A stretch of DNA of 64,000 nucleotides from Hydrangea macrophylla (GCA_033977485.1 CM066987.1:83943588-84007587), one strand, 5' to 3'; positions 43,620-55,234 are shown, numbered from the stretch's first letter. The notes: generated by a model not told the origin, from the sequence alone. Numbers and translations are program-made.

Positions 43620-45057
43620 TATCATTTTACAACCATCCTTAGTTGATAAGATTTGAGACAAGCAACTTCAAGATCCGGAGTTAAAGAAGATTTGTGATGG
43701 TATACCCGAGGGTAAGCAACTAGAGCTCACCTTTGAGAATGGTATATTGAAGTTCAAAAATCAGGTTTGTGTACCCAATATAGATCGGATCAAAGAAATA
43801 GTTCTAGAAGAGGCACATAATACCAAGTATTTCATTCATCCCTGAAGCACAAAAATGTACCGCGACTTACAGGAAATCTATTGGTGGTCTGGAATGAAAT
43901 GAGAGGTAAGAGAAAATATGGCTAAATACGTGGTATGTCAGTAAGTCAAAGTAAAATACTAGAGACCAGCGGGGCAATTAATGCCATTACCTATACCGAA
44001 ATGGAAATGGGAGAATATTACAATGGATTTTATATCTGAGGTTTGCAGAGATCTAGAAAGTCGAATGACACTGTTTGGGTAATCTTTTATCGATTGACCA
44101 AGTCAGCACACTTCTTGCCAATCAAAACCAATGATCTGATGAAACTAGCAAAGTTATATATTCAAGATAGTGAGATTGCATGGAGCTCTAGTATCAATTG
44201 TTTCTAACAGAGATATCAAGTTCACATCACAATTTTGGCAAGGACTACAGCGGGCTATGGGTACTAAACTGTATTTTAGTACGACATTTCATCCTCAGAT
44301 CGACAGCCAGTCAGAGTGAGTAATTCAGATATTGGAGGATATGCTATAGTTGTGTGTGCTGGACTTCAAGGGTGATTGGGAAGAACACTTATCTCTAGCA
44401 GAATTTGCTTACAATAACAGTTTTCAATCTAGTATTGGAATGGAGCCTTTTAAGGCTTTGTACGGGTGGAAATATCATTCATTAGTTTGCTGGACTAAAG
44501 TGGGAGAAAGAAAACTAATAGTGCCTGAGATAGTTCAACAAACTACAGAAAAGATCAAGGTGATACAACGGTTACGAATGGCTCAAAGTCATTACGAGAG
44601 TTACACGGACCTAAAAAGAAGATCGATAGAGTTTAATGAGGGAGATTATGTGTTCTTGAAGGTGTCGCCTTCAAAGGGAGTGGTACGATTTGGGAAGCAT
44701 GGAAAATTGAATCCGAGGTATGTCAGGTCATTCGAGGTTATTGGGAGAGTTGGATCGGTGGCATATCGATTAGATTTGCCGCAAGAATTAGCTAATGTGC
44801 ACAATGTGTTTCATGTATCAATGTTATAGAAATTTGTATCGGATTCGAGTCAAGTGATTGAACTAGAACCGTTGGAGATTAGAGAATACTTAATATATAA
44901 CGAGTATCCAGTTAAGATTCTTGATCGAAAAGGGCAAGTATTGAGGACGAAGACTATCCCATTAGTCATGGTCATGTGGCGGAATCATTCATAGAGGAAG
45001 CCACATAGGAAACAGAGAAAGAGATGAGAGAGCAATACCCATACCTGTTCAAGACTT
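43620..45057 (+). pseudogene. T2 integrase with chromodomain-like C-terminus
   Basis: Decayed zinc-binding and core parts are followed by a well-preserved stretch at 44350-44829: LSLAEFAYNNSFQSSIGMEP, LKVSPSKGVVRFGKHGKLNP, LANVHNVFHVSML. After a TAG the same frame reads VIELEPLEIREYL, PVKILDRKGQVLRTKTIPLV, MWRNHS. This is the divergent chromodomain-like tail of Tekay integrases, thought to steer insertion to heterochromatin. Stops make it non-functional. Confidence 0.85.
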
Positions 45058-45090
45058 GAGATACATCGAGTTTGAGACAAACTCATTTTT

Positions 45091-45104
45091 AAAGAGGGGA
45101 GAGA
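45091..45104 (+). other. T2 polypurine tract
   Basis: AAAGAGGGGAGAGA directly before the TGTAATACCC start of the 3' LTR. Confidence 0.85.
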
Positions 45105-47253
45105 TGTAATACCCGCTCCGGTGGGCAGTATTTAATTGCGTTTAGCATGCATCATTAACATTAAATTAATAATATGATTATATCTTAAGTGAGTATTAAC
45201 CCACTAAGGTGATTAGGGGTGTCCAGTTGGGAACCCAGTAATAGGCGTAGCAGTCCCAGCTTGGGACAGTTATGAGAGGTCCCTGTGGGATGGGACAGAT
45301 ACGTGAGGTAATTCTTATGTGCTTAAATATTTATTAAGGCATATGTGAATATTATATTATATTATTTTGATGACATATTTTTTGTTAGATATCACCTCTG
45401 TTGTCCGTTAGGTGTACATTTAGGAGAGCGAATTAGACACATTGCATGATTCCTAGATTAATTAGCAACTTCATTATATTATGTGGGACTACTTATGGGA
45501 CCCATATGTGACATAGACAAATACCTATTTAAGTTTGGGATAGTTGTAAAGTTTTCATTAACTAGCATGGGTATGAATGCAAAACTGATAAACTATGGGG
45601 AGGCAATTATAGAAACCTGAACTTGGAAGTTACATGTTGCATGACATGTGACCTATGACTCACAAGTCATCTTCTCTAAGGCATTACACCAAAACAATTA
45701 CAGAAGAAATTCACGAGAAATCTCGATGAAAATTACGCCGACATTCATGACGCCGATTGACGCGCTTAACGATGTTCAATTTCGAAACATGCTACATATT
45801 CAGACTCCTGGAGGTGAGTCCAACATGTTAGTACTAGTCTTATTGATTTTTAAGATAGTTTTTCCATGACCCAATTCGGGGGTTTAGCTCATAACTTGTA
45901 TATTTGGTATAAGATTTGTACTTGGACTTCACTAGATTCTTAATTCTACAAGTAGGAGCAAAATCCTTGAGGTAAGTGACAACAATTATGTAAAATGAAT
46001 AATTAGATGTTTGGAATTATCTTTGTGATGATAAGCATGTCTACTTGCATAATTTAGCTTGTTTAGTCATTATTGGGCAAATCCATGTGGTAAATAAGAC
46101 CCATTTGTATGGCAATAACATGATGTGATGAATTTATGTGAGCATGTTGAGTTATTAATGTGGGTCAAAGGGGAACTTGTACTTGCCATCAAAGTGAGAC
46201 CAGGTGCCAAATTGGCCATGAGGTTGCACGCCCGAAAGAAAAGAGGTATTGATCTCGATTAGTTGCGCAGACTAATAGAGTAGTCGTGGGCTAAAACGTG
46301 AAAGGGTGACCAAAGGGTGACCGATACTTGCGTTCTCAGAGACCATACTTATGTGTGAAAGATGAGATTGAACATATCTATTATTGATGTTTATAATTGT
46401 TGGCATTCACCAGCATATAGCTGATATAGTGTAGTGGTTATTAAATAATCAATGTAGGTGATAAAGGCAAGGCATCAGAAAAATAATAAAGAAATGGAAT
46501 TGGCAAGGCAACGTTGGTTTTTGGGGATTTGGCGTCAATAATGTAGATAACTTCATGTTTTGAACTAGAAATTTGTAATATGTTAGTTTCAATTTGTACT
46601 CGGGGAGTAACTTGATGTTACTTACGATGGACTTATGTTATAAATATAGCTCAAGATTTTTGCGACTTTTAGTACCATGTTTCTGTTGTAACTTAGGAAG
46701 CTGGGAGTTATGTAACTTCTGATAGTTAGATGGAGAGTTTAACCCATGTAATATAAGGATGTGTTTATGTTAATCAATGTTGGTTTGATAATTTCTATCA
46801 AGTGTTGTGTGAATTTAAATAGGCTTTGGTTTTAAACTTTGGGTTGCTGCAGAATGGGTTCTGCTGTTGCAATCCAGTCGACTGGAGTGTTTTTCCAGTC
46901 GATCGGAATGTGTTCCAGAATGAGACATTCTATTTTAGCATCGACCAGTCGACTGTGGTGTTTCACCAGTCGACCGGACCTTGGCATTCACGGTCGACTG
47001 GACTTGGTCCAATTGACTGGGTCGGGACTTTTGAGAATTTTGACTCTTTATAGTTTCCAATCTAGTCAACCGAGTACCCGATCAATCACTGAATTGCCCT
47101 GTTCCAAAATGAATTTTTTTACAAGTGTTTTGAAGGGAAAAACTTTCTATAACTCTGATTTTATGTTTAATAATGGATCTTTAGGAGTATAGTGGGAGCC
47201 TTGGTGGCGTGCCACGTATCCTAGAATTGTATGTGCGATTCTAGGGCGTGACA
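45105..47253 (+). repeat. T2 3' LTR (uninterrupted, 2149 bp)
   Basis: TGTAATACCCGCTCC...GGGCGTGACA, flanked on the right by GAACC. It contains the donor GAG|GTGAGT at 45811-45819 and the AGTCGACT cluster at 46876-47018. The TATA box of the 5' copy (GGTATAAATAC) is mutated here to GGTATGAATGC. Confidence 0.93.
46876..47018. repeat. AGTCGACT palindrome cluster in T2
   Basis: AGTCGACT at 46876 and 46947, one-change versions at 46897 (AGTCGATC), 46968 (AGTCGACC), 46992 (GGTCGACT) and 47011 (AATTGACT). Spacings are 21, 50, 21, 24, 19. The 5' LTR copy has the same series at about 40012-40225 with different point changes. Confidence 0.88.
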
Positions 47254-47284
47254 GAACCCCTATCCACCGGAATACCAGAGTACT

Positions 47285-48600
47285 TGTTAGTGATATATAC
47301 TAAATGTCATGCTTTATGTAGTTGATTTATTATTCATTTAATAAAATCAGTTAATCCATTTTTATGAGAATCTGTGTGGTCAATATTTGTATTATATTGT
47401 TTATTTAATATTATGCATATGTGTCTTTCATTCTACATAGTAGGTGGTTTGGTGTGTAGAGTTCGGCTTGCACATGGAAGATCAGACCATCGGATCTTGT
47501 AGAATGTAAGATTTTGGTTTACAGTCTTAGATGGATTGGACACACCATCAGTAGGGCTGCAGCATGGTGTTGTAGTTGGTTTGTCTTGACTGCGGGAAAC
47601 AGTATAGTTTCAACTCACCATGCTGGTACACTTTGTGTATTAAATGGGACCGACTCGGGGTCATTATCTTTATACTGACTTATACGATAATTAACACCTC
47701 ATGACTATTATGAGTGCTTATGCTCTAAATCCTAAGTTAATTTATAGACACGTACATTTAATATTTACACTTTGATCCCTAAAAGGCTGAGATCCTTAAA
47801 TGGGTCAATATCTCATTGGATTGGGTGACAATATTAATTGTGTGGTGGATATTAATTAATGATGGAATCCATGTCTCAATTTTGGGATTGATGATATCCC
47901 CTTGAGAAAACTTATAAGTTTTGATTATGTCAAACCCTGCAGGTGGATTTTGTATCCGACATATCAGATAAGTTAAGCAGAGGATCTCAAGAAATTTTAA
48001 GAGATTCAATAAATGTGATTGTCAGTAATTATATTTAATTAATAGATATCTGTAATCTTAACATGAGGAGATAATAATCATTTAATAACATGGAGCTCGA
48101 AATATATTTTTGAGAGAAGGATAGGAGTGTAATTATTATTCTTTAATGGTAAGAATTATAATTTATGAAAATAGGAATCTGATTCAATTCAAATTATGGT
48201 TTTCTAATTCCATAAGGAAGCCTATTCCTTATTGACTTCTTATGGTCCCTATCGTAGCCTATATATATACTGCTTTGGCTCTCTCCTCAGTTTGCGTTTT
48301 TCCATCAAGAGTATTATAACTCGAAATAGAAAAGAGAGCGTAAAAAGAGAGAGCAGAAACATAAAGAATTTCGAAGGAGCCCACACTCAGTTTGATATTC
48401 TAGCAGCAAAGGAATACGGTAGAAGATCGTGAGCTGTTATCAAGCCCGTGTTCTCGATTCGTCTACTACATCAATCCGTTTTAGCAGTTTAAGGTAACCC
48501 TAGTTCCGCCCTTTTAGGGTTATTGTAGTTTTCACGTAATTTTTTATAGTACCAACTTATATGCGTTGTCAATGGATTCTAGGAACGCAGTTTCCTAACA
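47285..48600 (+). mobile_element. C1: Copia-type solo LTR (1316 bp)
   Basis: TGTTAG...CTAACA ends, flanked by GTACT (47280-47284) and GTACC (48601-48605). The interior has CCTATATATATACTG (TATA, about 48251) and ends with a GTTTCCTAACA typical of plant Copia LTRs. No primer site, internal domain or second LTR follows, so it is a solo LTR. The superfamily is inferred from style, not from coding sequence. Confidence 0.72.
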
Positions 48601-48929
48601 GTACCATCCTGGTCAGGTAGGAGGTCGCGGTTGCCGCTTTCCTTGAGAAGAGAACTTAGATGTGTTGGAACTTGCTTGAGAAAGCCAACTCCGGACAGGA
48701 CAATACTGGATTTATAAGAAAACATCTTCAGATCTGGGGAAAACGCACGGGAACAACATTCACAAAGGAAGGGGAAGAGGGAAAAAAAACAAATAAGGCC
48801 TTATTTAGATTTTGAGCAACAACATTACTCGTACAATTTGTTGCAACAACATTACTGGTACAATTTGGTAAGAAAACCCCTATCCACTAAGTTTTTTAAA
48901 ATTATTTTTCTTACCAATTGTATTTTAAA
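48601..48929. other. Probable continuation of the LINE-like sequence
   Basis: If T2 and C1 are removed, 22571-22814, 47259-47284 and 48606 onward form one continuous stretch. No ORF recognised. AAAAAAAA at about 48782. Confidence 0.35.
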
Positions 48930-49080
48930 TGAGTAATGATAGGGGAACAACTCATTTACAACCATCTTTATTTTTCTCTTAAGTGATTTTGGGGCCCATT
49001 GAAATTTAACTGGACCCCATAGTACTACTTACGAGAGAGATAGAGATGGTTATAAATGAGTTGTAAGAATGAGATGTATC
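48930..49080. mobile_element. Hairpin MITE
   Basis: GGAACAACTCATTTACAACC and, inverted, GGTTATAAATGAGTTGTAAG form arms of about 30 bp with few mismatches around a GGGGCCCATT centre. Non-coding. Confidence 0.65.
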
Positions 49081-49158
49081 TCCATCAGTGTTGATTTTAT
49101 CCGGTGCTTTTCAAGATTCAGATGTTGTATCGGATTTTTCTCTACGTTCCAAACCTTT

Positions 49159-49490
49159 AGTGTAGGAGTGTACACGACCTGAGTCGCTCAACAAAGGCTC
49201 GCGGCTCAGCTTGATAAAGAGTAGGCTAGACTTGGCTCGGCTTGATAAAGCCGCATGAGTAGGCTCGTGATAAAGCTCGCTAATAGGCTTGATAAAAAGC
49301 TTGTATACTGACTTATATATATATATATATTATTATAAAATTATATAATTTTATAATAAATATAACAAATCTCGTAAATAGGCTTGATAAATGACTAGTT
49401 TATTATTAAACTATGTAATTTTAAAAAGTGCACGAAAAAACTTGCGAATACATGAACTCGGCTCGTTTACACCCCTACTCCGAAGTTTGA
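49159..49490. mobile_element. hAT-like MITE with GCTCG-rich interior
   Basis: The left end TGTAGGAGTGTACACGACC and right end GGCTCGTTTACACCCCTAC form imperfect inverted repeats of a form widespread in eudicots. Internal GGCTCG.GATAAA words repeat about every 30 bp. A TA microsatellite at 49315-49330 lies inside. Confidence 0.55.
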
Positions 49491-50033
49491 TTTTTTTTTT
49501 TCGCCGCCTTTAGGTCCTTCCTTCCGGCGGTCATCACCTCCGGATTGGTCGCAAACAAGCGCACCTATATTGTATACAATCATTTGTAATTTTGTACCCC
49601 TTCTAAATTTGCTAATTTACCCCTGTTAAACTCACAAATCGCAATGTGATCCTTAAAATTTAATTTTTTTTTTGCCTAAATAAACATCTCATTCAATCCA
49701 TAATCCCTAAAAATGATGCAAAGGCGTTGTATATATCCCTTTTATACATATAAACATTCTTTGTTTAATGAGTGAAACTCATTGAAAATAGTTAAAAAAA
49801 AAAAAAAGTAAAAGAAAAAAAGAAGGGAGAATTAAAAATCAATCAACAATTTATTGATAATTTAAAAATCAATTATGTTCTTTTTGAAAATTAAATACAT
49901 ATCAACTCTTAAATAAAATGTCAAAACTACCCCTCTCTCTTTGGTCTCTTCTCTCTCTTCTCACCAGCCACCACGACCACCACCACGACCACTTGCCATG
50001 TGCTTTTCCGAACCCCACGTAAGTGTGCCCATA
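49491..50033. other. Spacer, nothing recognised
   Basis: AT-rich with poly-T and poly-A runs. A CCACGACCACCACCACGACC stretch at about 49970-49990 is low-complexity. No gene. Confidence 0.4.
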
Positions 50034-50041
50034 CTAAGAGC

Positions 50042-50314
50042 CTGTTTGTCTGTGCTTATGCTTATGCGATCTTGATCGTGATTTGTAGACCTACTTAAAA
50101 GTAGAACTGCTTATTATGGTTTGGGTGTTTGGTTAATATGCTATGAATTGATCAAATATAGAGATAATCTTGAAAAGCACCTCCCTAACTGCTTATTGTC
50201 AAACTGCTTTTTGGACCCAATCAGCTTATGTTTTTGTTGAAACAAACAGATCAATAAGCAGTTTGGACCACCAGAACTGCTTAAAATGATCAAATAAACA
50301 ATAACAAACATGGT
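50042..50314. mobile_element. hAT MITE with perfect 8-bp duplication
   Basis: The 273-bp element lies between exact copies of CTAAGAGC (50034-50041, 50315-50322). The ends CTGTTTGT and (reversed) ACCATGTTTGT are short inverted repeats. It contains AACTGCTTA/TAAGCAGTT pairs. An 8-bp duplication is diagnostic of hAT transposition. Confidence 0.85.
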
Positions 50315-50424
50315 CTAAGAGCAAATTCTAACTCCGTTTTTGATAATGGCCCTAGTTTGATAATAGTGAAACTTTTTTTAAATACTCAAATAAAAATCAA
50401 GTGGCCTACCAGCTCATTTATTAA

Positions 50425-50594
50425 GGAATGGACTTCAGTCCGGTAAGCTCAGTGCTGTGTGTGCTGTGCACACACAGTTTGCACAGTAAAACTGCTTTTG
50501 TAAAAGCAGTTTTTCAAAACTGGGCAGTTTTACTGTGCAAACTGTGTGTGCACAGCACACACAGCACTGAGCTTACCGGACTGAAGTTGTTTCC
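50425..50594. mobile_element. Foldback MITE with perfect 64-bp arms
   Basis: 50432-50495 and 50524-50587 are perfect reverse complements (64 of 64), separated by 28 bases. Outer GGAA/TTCC extend the ends. The flanks carry the 9-bp duplication ATTTATTAA (50416-50424, 50595-50603), the length made by Mutator-like transposases. A transcript would fold into a long dsRNA. The short frame across it is not a gene. Confidence 0.88.
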
Positions 50595-50603
50595 ATTTAT
50601 TAA

Positions 50604-51057
50604 ACACCATATTTAGAATGTAAATTTACGATGCGTCACATTACTTTTCATGTATTGCACAATTACTCAAATACCCTTTTTCCAAATTAAAAATAAAACA
50701 GTTAGATACCTCATCACTTTCGTCCTTGTCATTAGTCACTGTCACCACAAGAGGTCTTCCCAATAAAATACGGAGTATGCATAAAAAATAAACTAAAAAA
50801 GAAATTAAACAATTGCTAAAAAATTGATGAGCGGTGGCTTTTAGCAGCCGATATTCCGGCAGGTTTAACGGAGTTTCAATTTCCTACGTGCCATCCATCA
50901 AGCCAATAGAAATATGCCACGTGTCATTAATTCCCTTGAAAACAAGTTCTCCCTCGAAAAATGGTCAATTACAGTGGCGTGAAAAAAAAGCTGATTTGAC
51001 GACGTTGTACACTATCAAAATCCGTAGGATTCTCTCTCTCTCCACCTATATATTTAT
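50604..51057. other. Spacer, nothing recognised
   Basis: AT-rich. It includes a CACGTGTC-type G-box-like word at 50921 and a CT-rich stretch at about 51032-51043. No gene supported. Confidence 0.35.
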
Positions 51058-51305
51058 ACCCCTCGGTCCTATTTTGAGTCCATTATTTCATGTTGAGATG
51101 TTCCAAAATAGTGTCCATTTTTCTTAAATTGATGTACAATTTTTATTTAAGTTTCAAAATTATACCTTGAAATCTACACCAAAACAAAACTAAAAAAGTT
51201 ATTGTAATGATTAGAGACAATTGTAAAAAGTAGGTATAAATTCTTTTTGTCCTCTTAATAAGTTGAATTCCGAAAGGTGAACTCACAAAATGGGACAGAT
51301 GGAAT
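51058..51305. mobile_element. Stowaway-like MITE, copy 1
   Basis: CTCGGTCCTATTTTGAGTCC...AATGGGACAGATGGAATAA. It shares the interior (AAATCTACACCAAAACAAAA, ATAAGTTGAATTCC) with the copy at 52962. CTCC-TCCGTCCC-type ends and a TA flank mark Tc1/mariner-related Stowaways. Confidence 0.75.
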
Positions 51306-51316
51306 AATTTTATATA

Positions 51317-52405
51317 TCTACTCTATATAATAAGAAGACAGCCACATTTAACAAGCACGTCAAAAAATATGAACTTCCTCTTTTGCCCTTCATTATATCA
51401 TAATTACTCATATATCTATCTATACATCGTAAGGATATATTGATTTGTGTGAGAGTATATATGTCATTTTGGACAAATAATTACATTCAAGTCAGCTTTT
51501 GAAATTTTATTTAATATAATAATGAGGTTTTAATCAACAATCTTGTGTCTAATTACATTTGGGTCAACAATTTTTGGGAGATTTATTATTGATTTAAAAA
51601 AAAGTCAACAAAAGTGGCTAATTTGGTGGCTATTTAGAAATTGGTCACTAATATTTACAATTTGGTCAACTTCTTCTCTCAAATGAGGTTTCAATCAACA
51701 ATTTGTGTCTAATTAAATTTGGATCAATAATTTTTGGGATATTTATTATTCACTTCATAAAAAGTAAAAAAAATAGCTATTTTAGTGGTTATTTAGGAAT
51801 TGGTCACTAATATTTCCAATTTACTCAACTTCTTCTCTCAAATTTAGGATTCATACATTGTAATATGTGTAATTGCATTTAGGTCAGCAAGTTTTGGGAT
51901 ATTTATTATTCATTTTAAAAAAATTTAAAAAGTGGCTATTTTAGTGACTATTTAGGAATTGGTCACTAATTTCACATTTTGGTCAAATTCTTCTCTAAAA
52001 ATTAAGTTTGGTGTATCTAAAATGTCAAATAAAGTGGTTATTTTAGTAGCTATTATGAATTGATCAATAATATGTACATTTTGGTCAACTTCTTCCCTCA
52101 AATTCAGGATTTATAGATTGTATTCGAATGTCAATTAAAGCCTACAAACACGTTCATGCCATTTTTTAGAGAAAATACCCTACTTGTGTCATATATTTTA
52201 GTGGCACTTTATTAGTTACCTTTACTACTCATGTATTAGATAGTCATAATTATCAACTTCTTCCGTCAGAAGAGTTTTAGATTAAATAGTTACATTTATA
52301 ATTTCCTATTTAACTGTTTTAAAATCTTATTACCTCTAATGTCAAGATTAATACACAATATATCTAAGAATACAACTATCCGACAGGCACGTGCACCCAC
52401 ACTAG
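51317..52405 (+). mobile_element. Non-autonomous Helitron
   Basis: 5' end A|TCTACTCTATATAATAAG, 3' end CACACTAG|T, i.e. TC...CTRR between host A (51316) and T (52406), with no target duplication. A small GGCACGTGCA palindrome lies about 14 bases before the 3' end, as expected for the terminal hairpin. It encodes nothing. Inside are three or four imperfect tandem units of about 170 bp (see next entry). Confidence 0.75.
51500..52120 (+). repeat. About 170-bp tandem units inside the Helitron
   Basis: GGAATTGGTCACTAAT-type text, CAACTTCTTC(T/C)CTCAAAT and GGGATATTTATTATTCA recur in the same order three to four times with point changes. Confidence 0.75.
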
Positions 52406-52500
52406 TATATATATATATATGTATGTATGCCTTATATTAATGTGACCTTAGAAGCACGCCTCCCTTGTTATATATATATATATATACATGCATATCGGGA
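52406..52500. repeat. (TA)n microsatellites
   Basis: Two runs of alternating TA (52406-52421 and 52470-52486) just outside the Helitron end. Confidence 0.85.
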
Positions 52501-52706
52501 TTGATGCCGAACAGTGTTTCCTCTTCTTTTTGGTGGGGATTTTCGAGTTACTTTCTCAAAAGCTACCAATTCTTTTCACAGCTTTTTTGATATGTTAAAA
52601 TTCACTTTTTGTACTCTTCTGATGTGACACGTTGTTATTCAGAAATTGAACAGAGAGAAATGCACCATTCCTCAAATTCTAATTCAATATTCACATTTCA
52701 AATAAG

Positions 52707-52888
52707 GGTAATACTTGGGGCACAACTAAAGTCACAATTTTTTTGCACAATTTTTATTTTGTGTCTATCTCTCTCCTAGTGGGCACTGTGGGGTCACTGG
52801 CACTATGTGATCCATCAAGAGAGAGATAGACACAAAATGAAGGTTGTGCAAAAAAGATTGTGGCTTTGGTTGTGACCCAAATATTACT
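52707..52888. mobile_element. MITE family M2, copy 2
   Basis: GGTAATACTTGGGGCACAAC and, inverted, GAGTAATATTTGGGTCACAA are about 40-bp terminal repeats. The interior matches the copy at 15570 (GTGTCTATCTCTCTCC, CACTGTGGGGTC). Confidence 0.82.
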
Positions 52889-52961
52889 CTTCAAATAATA
52901 TAATAGTGAATTTGTTTAGACCATAAATTATTTTTATATGTATTACTCCATCTGTTCTTTT

Positions 52962-53197
52962 TTTAGTCCTATATTCTATTTTGGGATGTCCCAAAATTAG
53001 TGTCCATTTTCCTAAATTGATATACAATTTTTACTTGCTTTCCAAAACTACCCTTCCTTGAAATCTACACTAAGACAAAACTAAAAAAGTTATTGCAATG
53101 ATTAGGGACAATTGTGGAAAATAGGTGTATATTCTTTTTGTCCCCTTAATAAGTTGAGTTCCCAAAGGTGGACTTAAAAAAAGGGACGGAGAGAGTA
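52962..53197. mobile_element. Stowaway-like MITE, copy 2
   Basis: ACTCCATCTGTTC...GGGACGGAGAGAGTA, TA-flanked, with the same interior as 51058-51305 and better ends. Non-coding. Confidence 0.82.
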
Positions 53198-53605
53198 GTA
53201 TATAAAGTCTTATTATATTATATTATTATATAGTATATTTATTATTGTACATGGAAAACCAATTCAAATTAGTTGGTGGTTATTTAGAAGTTAATTAAAG
53301 GACACTTGGCATTACAAGGAGAGATCAATATTGATTACTTGAAGATCAATGATGATGATGAAGATGAAAGTTGCTTGAAGACACTTGTCATTGTAGGAGC
53401 ATTTTCCACTAATTGATAGTTGTAGGAATTTGAATCATTAGTTATTGTAGTTGGAGGGAAATGTAATTCAAATTCAAAGTAGTTGTCGACTTTTCTTATA
53501 AATACTTGTGTTGTACTCCTTTGTAATGGTCCTTAACCAAACAATTACATCAATACATTATGTAGTATTTCTTTAATATATCATTTACTTTCATTAGGCC
53601 AACAT
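53198..53605 (+). repeat. Possible small LTR or TRIM remnant (weak)
   Basis: TGTACATGG...TTCTTATAAATACTTGTGTTG...AGGCCAACA looks like a short LTR with a TATAAATA box (about 53499) and a transcript-end-like region. No target duplication or primer site was found. Confidence 0.3.
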
Positions 53606-54929
53606 AGACAATTTACATTATATGTAGTTTAGTTTCTAGCACTAGATTAGAATCTAGTTAATTAGTTTCTTAACTTATAATTTCATTTACTCTCTCTTCC
53701 ATAGTTTAATCACCACTTCAAAGGCATCCTTCGAACTCTACCATCTTCTTTTTCTTATTTTACCGTTGGACACTACTTTCATTTATTCCATATTGAAGAC
53801 CTTCGAAGGTCCACGATCGATTGAGTATTCGACCACGAACTCTCTCATTCTCATCTCCTTTTCTTTACAAATTGGTCGCTTCTAAGTCCTCTTAATTGAG
53901 GCAATCGAACACTTCAAACATGAGTGTGTGTTTCAAGGGCTTGTTCTTATATGTTTTTGAGAGTTCAAACAGAATTTAATAAATTTTAATTATATGATGT
54001 TAAAGTGGCCTCCTTCATTAATGAAGATGGTCCCACCATCAAATCACTGTAATATCATTTTAGAAATAAATTTAAAATTAAGATTTGTGAAATATGGTAG
54101 TCCGTATTACTCAATTGAACAAATACCATAAAAATGTGTGTTTATTGCACTAACAAGTTCTCCTGGAAACCATCTCGGTTTAGCCAAGTTGATCAGAGCT
54201 TTTGGTCAATGGGTAAAATTTCTAGGAGTAGTGCGAATTGGTTGGAAACACGAATCTCGTTTACCAAGACGAATCTCAAATAGCTGAACGAACCGAATCT
54301 AGAGCTTTATGTGTGTTCAAATTCTGCCTCCACTCATCTTTCCGGTTTACTTGGTGTGTGTGTGTTGAAGGGTCGGTGCATATGCCTCTACTATGATAAA
54401 ATGACAATAGGTAAACTGTTTGAAATACTACTGGGGATCCCGAAGTCGTAGAAGTCAGGCCGGGGGATTGGCCCTCATCATAGTATTATTCAATAATTTT
54501 ATATAATATTGCAAAGTGATTTTTTTTTTAATTTTTAATTTTCACTTTTGTAATTAACAAATCGGAAAACTGCGACATGCACTCTAGAGGTGTGCTAAGG
54601 AATGCCTAAAACAAGACTAGGTTCAAACTAATTCTTATTTTATTGCGATCTTGTTTGTACCGTAAAATAAAATTGAAGTGGGCACACAAAATCCGATGAG
54701 GGAATTACATGTGGAATATTTATGAAAGCAGACTGATGTGAGAAGCAGGCTGATGTGACACAACAAATGCTATATCCCAGTGCGTATGCCACGTCAATGG
54801 CAGAACGTATGGTTATTGGCGATTGTGTTGAATAAGAAAAGCGACACGTGTGGCATAGGAATCGTGACATGTGCTGTTATGATCAAGACCCACTATTCCC
54901 AAATCATGGAGATAGTGGGTGGTTTCACA
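53606..54929. other. Spacer, nothing recognised
   Basis: A 76-codon minus-strand frame at 54640-54870 has no family resemblance. CACGTGTGG at about 54845 is a G-box-like word. No gene supported. Confidence 0.4.
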
Positions 54930-55000
54930 TGTAATAACCTGTATTTTCAGGTATATATATCCCTAGTACTTTTCCTAGCCTTTGGGTAAGTTTGCATCCC

Positions 55001-55160
55001 AATCGATTGGTATATGATGCCAATCGATTGCCACTTTTGAGAGTCCAATCGATTGACCTTATCCCAATCGATTGCTATTCTAATCAATTGGATGTTTTCC
55101 CAATTGATTGCCTTGTTGCCGACCTTACCCCAATTAATTGGCACCTGATCCCAATCGATT
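55001..55160. repeat. AATCGATT palindrome cluster I in T4
   Basis: Starts at 55001, 55022, 55047, 55066, 55082, 55102, 55132, 55153. Five are exact AATCGATT. The others are AATCAATT, AATTGATT and AATTAATT, i.e. C-to-T or G-to-A changes at the central CG. It lies upstream of the TATA box. Confidence 0.9.
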
Positions 55161-55224
55161 GGCACTGTTCAAAACTTGGTTCCCAGGTTGCCACGAGTTT
55201 GGATGCGTGGCTCTCTTTCTCTCC

Positions 55225-55234
55225 TATATATATA
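55225..55234 (+). promoter_or_regulatory. TATA region of the T4 LTR
   Basis: CTCCTATATATATATGAGTGTTC, shared with S3. The 3' LTR has the same at about 63631. It is followed by more TA/CA microsatellite and the GAA-rich leader. Confidence 0.5.

Larger units (their letters stand above)
22815..47253 (+). mobile_element. T2: Tekay-clade (chromovirus) Ty3/gypsy element, split by nested insertions
   Basis: 5' LTR in two pieces (22815-24401 and 39842-40383), primer site 40389-40400, decayed gag-pol 40567-45057, polypurine tract, 3' LTR 45105-47253. Removing the nested insert (24402-39836 plus its 5-bp TCTAT duplication) leaves about 9.0 kb, a usual size for this clade. The target duplication is GAACG (22810-22814) against GAACC (47254-47258). 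The LTRs differ at many positions and the ORFs are full of stops, so the copy is old and dead. Confidence 0.9.

Noticed and set aside
50428..50616. 62-codon ORF
   Set aside because: Runs through the 64-bp inverted repeat. Its Cys/Ser/His pattern comes from the arms.
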